Shown here piece after piece: positions 54,937-62,201 of a stretch of DNA of 64,000 nucleotides. Both the position numbers and the translations under genes were made by a program. Location: assembly GCF_023721815.1 (NCBI RefSeq), contig NZ_JAMDLI010000008.1, positions 891,944 through 955,943 of the forward strand. The letters run 5' to 3'. Source of the DNA: Pleomorphomonas sp. JP5. Its GTDB lineage: Bacteria; Pseudomonadota; Alphaproteobacteria; Rhizobiales; Pleomorphomonadaceae. The first letter of the stretch is position 1, and the number at the start of each line of letters is the position of its first letter. The notes below the pieces were generated by a model. That model ran no database searches and had not been told where the DNA came from. It worked only from the letters and a program-made list of their open reading frames with translations.

Positions 54937-55377
54937 TTAGCGCCGGTTGGCGAAGAACGCCTTGAGAAGCCGCCCGGCCTCGCTTTCGCCGATACCCGAG
55001 TAGACCTCCGGCGCGTGGTGGCAGCCGGGCGAGGAAAAAAAGCGGACGTTGTGCTCGACAGCACCACCCTTCTCGTCGGCCGCGCCGTAGTAGAGCCGCC
55101 TCAGGCGAGCAAAGGAGATGGCGCCGGCGCACATGGCGCAGGGTTCGAGGCTGACGTAGAGATCGCAGCCGATCAGCCGCTCCGAACCAATCTTGGCGGC
55201 GGCGGCACGGATCGCCAGCACCTCCGCGTGAGCGGTGGGATCGGAAAGCTCAAGCGTCCGGTTGCCGGCGGTGGCGAGAACGGCGCCGTCGCGTACGATC
55301 ACCGCACCGACGGGAACCTCGCCGCGTGCGGCCGCCAAGCGCGCCTCTTCGATCGCCATGTCCATGAAGCCGGGCAT
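54937..55377 (-). CDS. tadA: tRNA-specific adenosine deaminase
   Basis: 146 residues. Deaminates A34 of tRNA-Arg(ACG) to inosine. Zinc ligands and the proton shuttle: His50 and Glu52 in TAHAEVLAIR, and Cys80/Cys83 in LEPCAMCAGAISFARL. The C-terminal FFSSPGCHHAPEVYSGIGES matches TadA better than other nucleoside deaminases. Divergent from rluB. Confidence 0.92.
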   Translation of the reverse strand: MPGFMDMAIEEARLAAARGEVPVGAVIVRDGAVLATAGNRTLELSDPTAHAEVLAIRAAAAKIGSERLIGCDLYVSLEPCAMCAGAISFARLRRLYYGAADEKGGAVEHNVRFFSSPGCHHAPEVYSGIGESEAGRLLKAFFANRR

Positions 55378-55508
55378 GCTTTTCCTCTATACTGACGACA
55401 CGCGGTATAACCCGGCGATCGCCAGACGAACATAGGCCGGGCGCAAGCCTGCCCAACGCCTAACAGACCGGCTGCACGTCGCCCTCTTTTCCTGCTAAGA
55501 GCGTCGGC

Positions 55509-56903
55509 ATGATCAAGACTCCCTCCCCCGCCCCCAAGGCGAAGAAATCTACGGCCAAGGCCGACGATGGCGCCGATCGCATCGCCAAGGTAATTGCGCG
55601 CGCCGGTCTATGCTCGCGACGCGAGGCCGAAACGTGGATCGCCGACGGTCGCGTCAAGCTCAACGGCCGCGTGCTGGACACGCCGGCGATCACCGTCAAG
55701 CCCGACGACAAGGTCGAGGTCGACGGCCAGCCGCTGCCCGAGCGTGAGAGAACCCGCCTCTGGCTGTTCCACAAGCCACGCGGCACCGTCACCACCACCT
55801 ACGATCCCGAAGGACGGCCAACGGTATTCTCGATCCTGCCCGAGGATCTGCCGCGCGTCATGACCATCGGCCGACTCGACATCAACACCGAAGGCCTGCT
55901 GCTGCTCACCAACGACGGCGGTCTCGCCCGCGTGCTGGAGCTGCCGGCGACCGGCTGGCTACGCCGCTATCGCGTGCGCGCCCATGGCGACATCGACCAG
56001 GCTCGGCTCGATGCGCTGAAGGACGGCATCGCCATCGACGGCATTCTCTACGGTTCGGTGGAGGCAACGGTCGACCGGCGCCAAGGCGACAACGTTTGGC
56101 TGACGGTAGGATTGCGCGAGGGCAAGAACCGGGAGGTGAAGACCATTCTCGCCCATCTCGGCCTCGACGTGAACCGGCTGATCCGCGTCTCCTTCGGTCC
56201 GTTCCAGCTTGGCGAACTGGCTGACGGCGCCGTCGAGGAAGTCCCGCGCCGCGTCCTGCGTGCCCAGCTCGGCGACCGACTGGCCGGCGAAGCGGGTGCC
56301 GATTTGGAGCCGCGCGAGGAGGATCGCACACCGATCCAGTCGGTGCTTGCCAAGGCGGGCAAGACGGCGCCCACCTCAAAAGACAAGCAGCCTGTTGCCC
56401 GGGAGAGGGCACAACCTAGGCCGAAAGGCGTGTCGGCGGCGGCAAGCCGCAAACGCCACGAGGCCGATCTCGATGCGGCGCAAGGCCGACAGCCGGGCGG
56501 GCGGAGCGCTGGCAAGGCTGGAACAGGCAAGCCGCCAGTTCGTGTCGCCAAGGCGGAGAAGCCGCAGCGCGCCACCCTGACGCTCAAGGGCGAGGCAAAG
56601 GACGGACGCCGTGACGGTCGTCTTAGCCGTCGCGCCGAGGCCGAAGACGCCCCACGCGCATACAAGTCCGGCAAGAGCTTCGACGTCGACCGCAAGCCGC
56701 GCGCCCACGGCGACGAGCCGGCGCGCGTGAGGGGCGACAGGCCGCAACGCGGCATCACACCGAAGGGCAGCCGCATCCAGGACGGAAGTCCGATGAGCGC
56801 GCCTGGCGGCAAGGGAGCAAAGGGCGGGCGCGGGTCGAAGGATGGCGGAGGCCGCGGTGGCCCGGGCAAGCCGAGGGGACGCGATGCGGATCGTCGCCGG
56901 TAA
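55509..56903 (+). CDS. rluB: 23S rRNA pseudouridine synthase RluB-like, long basic tail
   Basis: 464 residues. An S4 RNA-binding domain (about 23-72: RIAKVIARAGLCSRREAETW) precedes the RsuA/RluB catalytic domain with the Asp124 nucleophile in IGRLDINTEGLLLLTNDG and the LREGKNREVKTILAHLG segment. Residues about 255-464 are a low-complexity tail rich in Lys, Arg, Gly, Ala and Pro, common but variable in rhizobial homologues, presumably binding RNA. Overlaps rsmD by 20 bp. Confidence 0.9.
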   Translation: MIKTPSPAPKAKKSTAKADDGADRIAKVIARAGLCSRREAETWIADGRVKLNGRVLDTPAITVKPDDKVEVDGQPLPERERTRLWLFHKPRGTVTTTYDPEGRPTVFSILPEDLPRVMTIGRLDINTEGLLLLTNDGGLARVLELPATGWLRRYRVRAHGDIDQARLDALKDGIAIDGILYGSVEATVDRRQGDNVWLTVGLREGKNREVKTILAHLGLDVNRLIRVSFGPFQLGELADGAVEEVPRRVLRAQLGDRLAGEAGADLEPREEDRTPIQSVLAKAGKTAPTSKDKQPVARERAQPRPKGVSAAASRKRHEADLDAAQGRQPGGRSAGKAGTGKPPVRVAKAEKPQRATLTLKGEAKDGRRDGRLSRRAEAEDAPRAYKSGKSFDVDRKPRAHGDEPARVRGDRPQRGITPKGSRIQDGSPMSAPGGKGAKGGRGSKDGGGRGGPGKPRGRDADRRR

Positions 56904-57444
56904 GCATCGCGGGGCGGCGCTGGCGACCCCGGCGGCCGGCAGCCTCGCCATCCGCCCCACGTCGGACCGCCTGCGCGAGAGCGTCTTCAATATTCTGGAG
57001 CACGCCTACGATGGCATTCTCCAGGACGCACGCGTCATGGACGTTTTCGCCGGCACCGGTGCTCTCGGTTTCGAGGCAATGAGCCGGGGCGCCAAGACAT
57101 GCCTGTTCGTCGAAGAGGCAGCGGAGGCGCGCGGCCTGATCCGACGCAACCAGGAAGCTCTCGGCCTGATGGGGGCAACGCGCATCTTTCGCCGCGACGC
57201 GACCACCATGGGCTCGATCGGCCCGGCCGAGCCCTACACTCTCGCCTTCCTCGACCCCCCCTATGGCAAGGGGCTCGCCGAAAAGGCGCTCGCCTCGCTG
57301 CTTTCAGGCGGCTGGCTCTCGGAAAGCGCCCTTGTCGTCATCGAGGAAGCGGCCAAGGCCGAGGTGACGCTGCCCGACGGACTTGAGCGACTGGATGAGC
57401 GCCAGTACGGCGAAACGCAGGTTATCTTCGCGCGCCGGATTTGA
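56884..57444 (+). CDS. rsmD: 16S rRNA (guanine(966)-N(2))-methyltransferase
   Basis: 186 residues. SAM-dependent methyltransferase of 16S rRNA G966. N-terminus MRIVAGKHRGAALATP, SAM loop VMDVFAGTGALGFEAMSRGA and the catalytic DPPY (124-127) in FLDPPYGKG. Starts within rluB behind GAGGGG, so the two rRNA-modification genes form an operon. Confidence 0.96.
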   Translation: MRIVAGKHRGAALATPAAGSLAIRPTSDRLRESVFNILEHAYDGILQDARVMDVFAGTGALGFEAMSRGAKTCLFVEEAAEARGLIRRNQEALGLMGATRIFRRDATTMGSIGPAEPYTLAFLDPPYGKGLAEKALASLLSGGWLSESALVVIEEAAKAEVTLPDGLERLDERQYGETQVIFARRI

Positions 57445-57545
57445 GCTAGCGCTCAGTCAGACGCCACAAGAAGGTCCCTGACTTCCCCCCGGATGGTCGG
57501 CGCGGAAAGGATAGCCGGCGCGTCACCGCATTCGATCAAAAATCA

Positions 57546-57580
57546 CACTCGCCCCGCCGATTGGGGTGAAAAAGCGAGTG
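57546..57580. promoter_or_regulatory. Nested inverted repeat upstream of chvI
   Basis: CACTCGC (57546-57552) and GCGAGTG (57574-57580) are outer arms; inside them CCC and GGG runs (around 57553-57555 and 57463-type position 57563-57565) can pair. It lies about 125 bp before the chvI start in the 259-bp rsmD-chvI gap. It could be an operator, a structured leader, or a weak rsmD terminator; no T-run follows directly. Confidence 0.4.
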
Positions 57581-57703
57581 AATTCTTGATCTTTCTACAA
57601 TCTTGCCCAGATTCCGCTCAACTCTGCTACAAAGGTCCGGCTACTGAAACCGACCGAATATGACATGAAGAGCTGAGGCTCGGAACTGACGGGGACCTGG
57701 GGC

Positions 57704-58408
57704 ATGCCGACCATCGCGCTCGTGGACGATGACAGAAACATCCTGACGTCCGTCTCGATCGCCCTCGAATCGGAGGGTTATCGCGTGGAGACCTACACCG
57801 ATGGTGCCTCGGCCCTCGACGGTCTCAGCAAGGCGCAACCCGATCTCGCCATCCTCGACATCAAGATGCCGCGCATGGACGGCATGGAGTTGTTGCGCCG
57901 CCTCCGACAGAAAACCGACATGCCCGTCATCTTCCTGACCTCCAAGGACGACGAGATCGACGAGCTGTTCGGCCTGAAGATGGGAGCCGACGACTTCATT
58001 CACAAGCCGTTCTCGCAACGCCTCCTGGTCGAGCGCGTCAAGGCGGTGCTGCGCCGCGTCGCTCCGCGCGACACCTCTGCCGCGCCGAAGCCGACCGACG
58101 CCAACCGCAACATCGAGCGCGGCAACCTCGTCATGGATCAGGAGCGGCACACCTGCACCTGGAAGGGACAGAACGTCGTGCTGACCGTCACGGAGTTCCT
58201 GATCCTGTTCGCGCTCGCCCAGCGCCCAGGCGTGGTCAAAAGCCGCAACGCGCTGATGGACGCCGCCTACGACGATCAGGTTTATGTCGACGACCGTACC
58301 ATCGACAGCCACATCAAGCGGCTGCGCAAGAAGTTCAAGGCCATCGACGACGACTTCGAGATGATCGAAACCCTCTACGGCGTCGGCTACCGCTTCAAGG
58401 AGATGTGA
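57704..58408 (+). CDS. chvI: Response regulator ChvI
   Basis: 234 residues, OmpR-type. Receiver (1-120) begins [20 protein letters not shown] and has the phosphoacceptor Asp52 ([13 protein letters not shown]); the trans-activation C-terminal winged helix ends [20 protein letters not shown]. The near-identical N-terminus is characteristic of ChvI/ExoS-ChvI of rhizobia, which controls envelope, motility, acid and host-related genes. Followed by its kinase chvG after 91 bases. Upstream neighbour is rsmD, not the pckA often found divergent in rhizobia. Confidence 0.94.
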   Translation: MPTIALVDDDRNILTSVSIALESEGYRVETYTDGASALDGLSKAQPDLAILDIKMPRMDGMELLRRLRQKTDMPVIFLTSKDDEIDELFGLKMGADDFIHKPFSQRLLVERVKAVLRRVAPRDTSAAPKPTDANRNIERGNLVMDQERHTCTWKGQNVVLTVTEFLILFALAQRPGVVKSRNALMDAAYDDQVYVDDRTIDSHIKRLRKKFKAIDDDFEMIETLYGVGYRFKEM

Positions 58409-58499
58409 GGCGAAGGCTAGCGGAGCGAGTTTGACATTTTGCGCCAAGGCTAGCATCTGGCGTGGGCGAGTGTCGGAGTCGAACCACTAGCAGGAAACG

Positions 58500-60278
58500 A
58501 TGCCGATGAAGGGAAGCCAGGAAGCGGACCGAACCGACAGCGGGCGCATACAGACGATGCGTCGGCTGGCTCCGGTCATCACCCGTCGCATCAAGCGCTT
58601 CACGGCAACGTCGATCGGAACCTCCCTCAGCCGCCGCATCCTTGTTCTCAACCTCGCCGCGTTGGTGGCCTTGGTCTCGGGCATTCTCTATCTCAACCAG
58701 TTCCGCGCCGGCCTGATTGATGCGCGCGTCGAGAGCCTGCTGACGCAAGGCGAGATCATGGCCGGCGCCATTGCCGCGTCGGCCTCGGCCATATCCAACA
58801 CGATCACCATCGACCCCGAGCGCTTGTTGCAGATGCAGGCCGGTGGCGAGGTCACCTCCCAAACCGACACGGAGAGCCTCGACTTTCCCATCAATCCGGA
58901 ACGGGTGGCGCCACTGCTGCGCCGGTTGATCACGCCGACAAAGACTCGGGCCCGCATCTACGACCGTGACGGCATCCTGATCCTCGATTCCCGCTTTCTC
59001 TACTCCCGGGGACAGGTGCTGCGCTTCAACTTGCCGCCGTCGAAGCCACCGCAGCCCTCGCTCTTCGAGCAAGCGATCAATGCCATCAACTTTCGCCTGA
59101 GACGAATCGACCTCCCCGTCTACCGGGAGCTTGGGGGCGGCAATGGACGCGGCTACCCGGAGGTGGAGCGGGCGCTTAACGGCTCTCCCGGCACGGTGGT
59201 CCGCGTCAACGAGGCCGGCGAGATGATCGTCTCCGTCGCCGTACCGGTGCAGCGCTTCGGCGTAGTCGTTGGATCTCTGCTGCTGTCCACCGAGGGCGGC
59301 GACATCGACGCCATCGTCGCAGCCGAGCGATGGGGTATTTTCCGCGTTTTCCTCGTGGCTGCAGCGGTCACCACCACGCTGTCCTTCCTGCTGGCCGGCA
59401 CCATTGCCCGGCCTTTGCGCCGCCTCGCCGCAGCGGCGGACCGCATCCGGCGGGGCGTCAAGCAACGCGAGGAGATCCCCTCCTTCGATCGCGAGGATGA
59501 GATCGGGGATCTTGCCCGCGCCTTTCGCGACATGACCAACGCGCTCTACAGCCGCATGGATGCCACGGAGAGCTTCGCCGCCGATGTCGCCCACGAGCTC
59601 AAAAATCCGCTGACCTCGCTGCGTTCGGCGGTGGAGACCCTGCCGCTTGCCAAGAGCGACACCAGCCGGGAACGGCTGCTGGAGATCATCCAGCACGACG
59701 TCCGCCGGCTCGACCGGCTGATCACCGACATCTCCGACGCCTCACGCCTCGATGCCGAGCTGGCACGCGAAGATGTGGCGCCGCTGGATGTCGGCCGGCT
59801 CGTCGAAGGCGTCGTCTCGCTGGCACGCGAAACGGGGCGCCATCAGGAGATCGGCATCGACCTCATGGTCGAGCGCGGCGAGGGAAATCGCCCACTGACG
59901 GTCCTCGGCCACGACAGCCGGCTCGGACAGGTGTTCAACAACCTGATCGACAACGCCCGCTCGTTCTCCCCGGAGGGTGGGCAGGTGGAGGTGGTCGTCC
60001 ATTGCGACGATGGCATGGTCGAGGTCGTCGTCGACGACCACGGGCCTGGCATCCGCGCCGAGAAACTCGAGAGGGTCTTCGAGCGCTTCTACACCGATCG
60101 TCCCGAGGGAGAAGGTTTCGGAAACAACTCCGGCCTCGGTTTGTCGATCTCCAAGCAGATCGTCGAGGCCCATCGCGGCACCATCATGGCGATCAACCGC
60201 AAGGACGACCCATCCGACCCAGACCGTGTCACGGGCGCGCGTTTCGTGGTGTCGTTACCGGCCGACCTCGTCACATGA
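58500..60278 (+). CDS. chvG: Sensor histidine kinase ChvG
   Basis: 592 residues: TM1 (about 46-66), a periplasmic sensor of about 210 residues (DRDGILILDSRFLYSRGQVL lies inside), TM2 (about 277-300), HAMP (about 300-350), HisKA with the phosphorylated His365 in FAADVAHELKNPLTSLRSAV, and the HATPase (NLIDNARSFSPEGGQ, DDHGPGIR, GLGLSISKQI). In rhizobia ExoR represses it in the periplasm; no exoR is in the window. Overlaps hprK by 4 bp. Confidence 0.94.
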   Translation: MPMKGSQEADRTDSGRIQTMRRLAPVITRRIKRFTATSIGTSLSRRILVLNLAALVALVSGILYLNQFRAGLIDARVESLLTQGEIMAGAIAASASAISNTITIDPERLLQMQAGGEVTSQTDTESLDFPINPERVAPLLRRLITPTKTRARIYDRDGILILDSRFLYSRGQVLRFNLPPSKPPQPSLFEQAINAINFRLRRIDLPVYRELGGGNGRGYPEVERALNGSPGTVVRVNEAGEMIVSVAVPVQRFGVVVGSLLLSTEGGDIDAIVAAERWGIFRVFLVAAAVTTTLSFLLAGTIARPLRRLAAAADRIRRGVKQREEIPSFDREDEIGDLARAFRDMTNALYSRMDATESFAADVAHELKNPLTSLRSAVETLPLAKSDTSRERLLEIIQHDVRRLDRLITDISDASRLDAELAREDVAPLDVGRLVEGVVSLARETGRHQEIGIDLMVERGEGNRPLTVLGHDSRLGQVFNNLIDNARSFSPEGGQVEVVVHCDDGMVEVVVDDHGPGIRAEKLERVFERFYTDRPEGEGFGNNSGLGLSISKQIVEAHRGTIMAINRKDDPSDPDRVTGARFVVSLPADLVT

Positions 60279-60727
60279 CCCAGCCCACCGTTCATGCCAC
60301 CGCCGTTGTCATCGGCGAGACCGGAGTGCTGATCCGCGGCGCCTCGGGGGCCGGCAAGACCTCGCTGGCCTTCGCGCTCGTCGAGGCGGCACGACGGAAC
60401 GGCACCTATGCTGCCTTCGTCGCCGATGACCGCGTGGCGCTGTCCCGGGTCAATGGCCGAGTCGTCGCCCACTGCCCGGAAACCATTGCCGGCCTAGCCG
60501 AGCGACGGGGCCGTGGAATCGAACGGGTGGACCATGTTCCGGCGGCGGTGATCCGTCTCGTCGCTGATATTGTTGAACCCGAGGCCATGCCCCGCCTGCC
60601 AGAAATCGAGGAGGAAGGGGCCGAGATCGACGGGGTGAAGCTGCCCCGTCAAGCGATTCCGAGCAGGCAAACGGCTGTTTCGCTGCCGCTTCTGGGTGCG
60701 GCACTCTCGGAAATGAACAAGATTTAA
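60275..60727 (+). CDS. hprK: Short HPr kinase/phosphorylase
   Basis: 150 residues, about half the length of Gram-positive HprK. Only the C-terminal kinase domain is kept: Walker A RGASGAGKTS (21-30) and the VADDRVALSRVNGRVVAHCP segment with the catalytic aspartates. The usual N-terminal domain is absent, as is normal in alphaproteobacteria. It would phosphorylate Ser54 of the HPr encoded 660 bp downstream. Coupled to chvG. Confidence 0.92.
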   Translation: MTQPTVHATAVVIGETGVLIRGASGAGKTSLAFALVEAARRNGTYAAFVADDRVALSRVNGRVVAHCPETIAGLAERRGRGIERVDHVPAAVIRLVADIVEPEAMPRLPEIEEEGAEIDGVKLPRQAIPSRQTAVSLPLLGAALSEMNKI

Positions 60728-60874
60728 CGATCGCCGCCACATTTCCGACAGAAGATAGCCATTTCCCCTAAACTCCCTCCAAGGCCGGGTTTTTCGGGCT
60801 ATCGTGCGGTGTCATTCGTTGAGTTGGCACCCCTTGTAACGCCTTTCGGGTAGAAAGCGAACCGGCTTCAAGTC

Positions 60875-60897
60875 GGATTTCCTCTTGCAAGAAATCC
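60875..60897. other. Hairpin between hprK and the EIIA gene
   Basis: GGATTTC and GAAATCC form a 7-bp stem with a 9-base loop containing TCTTGCAAGA-like symmetry. It lies in the 263-bp gap between hprK and the EIIA gene, where nothing else could be assigned. Role unknown; no T-run. Confidence 0.35.
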
Positions 60898-60990
60898 CGC
60901 TCTGGTGAAGATGTGGCCCGTTCCAGCTTGGAGCGAAACCAACATGGCGTGCCGCATGATCTTCGTAATCTATAGGGATCGGACCCCAGC

Positions 60991-61392
60991 ATGATCGGGT
61001 TGGTTTTGGTGACGCACGGTCGTCTGGCAGACGAGTTCCGGTCGGCGCTTGAGCATGTGGTCGGTCCCCAAGCCGATTTTGAGACCATCTGCATCGGCCC
61101 CGAGGACGACATGGAGCAGCGTCGGAGCGACATCATCGCGTCGGTTGGTCGCGTCAATTCCGGCAAGGGTGTCATCCTGCTCACCGACATGTTCGGGGGC
61201 ACGCCTTCGAATCTCGCCATTTCCGTCATGGACATCGGAGACGTCGAGGTGATCGCCGGCGTCAACCTGCCGATGCTGGTCAAGCTTGCGACGGTGCGCA
61301 AGGAGCGCCCGCTCGCTGAGACCGTCACCGAGGCGCGCGACGCCGGCCGCAAGTACATTTCCGTTGCCAGCCAGGTACTTGCCGGATCATGA
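60991..61392 (+). CDS. PTS EIIA component, mannose type
   Basis: 133 residues. The phosphorylated His9 is in LVTHGRLADEFRSALE, and GVILLTDMFGGTPSNLAISV is the EIIA-Man core. In alphaproteobacteria this lone EIIA acts as a regulatory output of the nitrogen-related PTS rather than a sugar importer; no EIIB/EIIC genes are here. Overlaps ptsH by 4 bp. Confidence 0.92.
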   Translation: MIGLVLVTHGRLADEFRSALEHVVGPQADFETICIGPEDDMEQRRSDIIASVGRVNSGKGVILLTDMFGGTPSNLAISVMDIGDVEVIAGVNLPMLVKLATVRKERPLAETVTEARDAGRKYISVASQVLAGS

Positions 61393-61682
61393 CAGACGAC
61401 AGAGCCGACGGCGCCATCGTCCGTGAGCTGAAGATACTGAACAAGAAGGGCTTGCATGCCCGTGCCTCCGCGAAGTTCGTCCAGTGCGTCGACCGCTTCC
61501 AAGCGGAGGTTCTCGTTCTGAAGGACGGTCAAAGCGTATCGGGAACCTCAATCATGGGGCTAATGATGCTGGCTGCCGGCATCGGCTCGTCCATTGAGGT
61601 TCAGGCGACCGGCTCTGACGCGGCGACTGCCATCGAGGCTATCGCGGCACTGGTCAATGACCGATTTGGCGAAGGCGAGTAG
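61389..61682 (+). CDS. ptsH: Phosphocarrier protein HPr
   Basis: 97 residues. The EI-phosphorylated His23 is in NKKGLHARASAKFV and the regulatory serine, target of HprK, is Ser54 in VSGTSIMGLMMLAAG. Forms with hprK and the EIIA gene the regulatory PTS set usual in rhizobia. EI (ptsP) is not in the window. Confidence 0.95.
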   Translation: MTDDRADGAIVRELKILNKKGLHARASAKFVQCVDRFQAEVLVLKDGQSVSGTSIMGLMMLAAGIGSSIEVQATGSDAATAIEAIAALVNDRFGEGE

Positions 61683-62199
61683 TCCTTTGGCCTCGGCGCT
61701 TCGCGTCGTTCCGGCCACGCCGGAAAGCTTGGCGCCTCTTCCATCCTGGTTCCCTACCCCCGAAGCGCTTGCGCAATGGGGCGGCAGTGGTCTCAGCTTT
61801 CCGCTCGATGCCCGTCAGATCGAGGCGATGCTCGCCGAAACGCGAACGGTTCCGCCACTTCGTCTGGCGTTCGTCGGTCTCGTTGAGGGCGAGACGGCGG
61901 CTCATGCCCAGGTGGTGCTCGACTGGACGGATGGCATTGCCCGGCTTGCTCGCTTCGCCGTCGCTCCGACTTACCGGGGTCAGGGACTGGCGCGCCCCTT
62001 TCTCGCGGACGTCTTCGCCCGTCTCGATGCGGTCGGCGACTTTCCCCGGCTGGAGCTCAACGTCTACACCTTCAACACGTCGGCGATCGCGCTTTATGAA
62101 TCCCTTGGCTTCGTGCGCGAAGGCGTTCGCCGCTCGTCGGTGAAGGTCGGCAGCGCCCGTTGGGATGCCGCCATCTACGCGATCATTCGCGAGCGCTGA
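61657..62199 (+). CDS. GNAT-family N-acetyltransferase
   Basis: 180 residues from ATG 61657. The acetyl-CoA loop is RLARFAVAPTYRGQGLARPF and the C-terminal half has NTSAIALYESLGFVREGVRRSSVKVG, similar to spermidine/RimI-type enzymes. ATG 61657 overlaps ptsH by 26 bp; TTG 61687 after GGCGAG is an alternative giving 10 fewer residues. Substrate unknown; convergent with mutL. Confidence 0.82.
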   Translation: MTDLAKASSPLASALRVVPATPESLAPLPSWFPTPEALAQWGGSGLSFPLDARQIEAMLAETRTVPPLRLAFVGLVEGETAAHAQVVLDWTDGIARLARFAVAPTYRGQGLARPFLADVFARLDAVGDFPRLELNVYTFNTSAIALYESLGFVREGVRRSSVKVGSARWDAAIYAIIRER

Positions 62200-62201
62200 C
62201 G

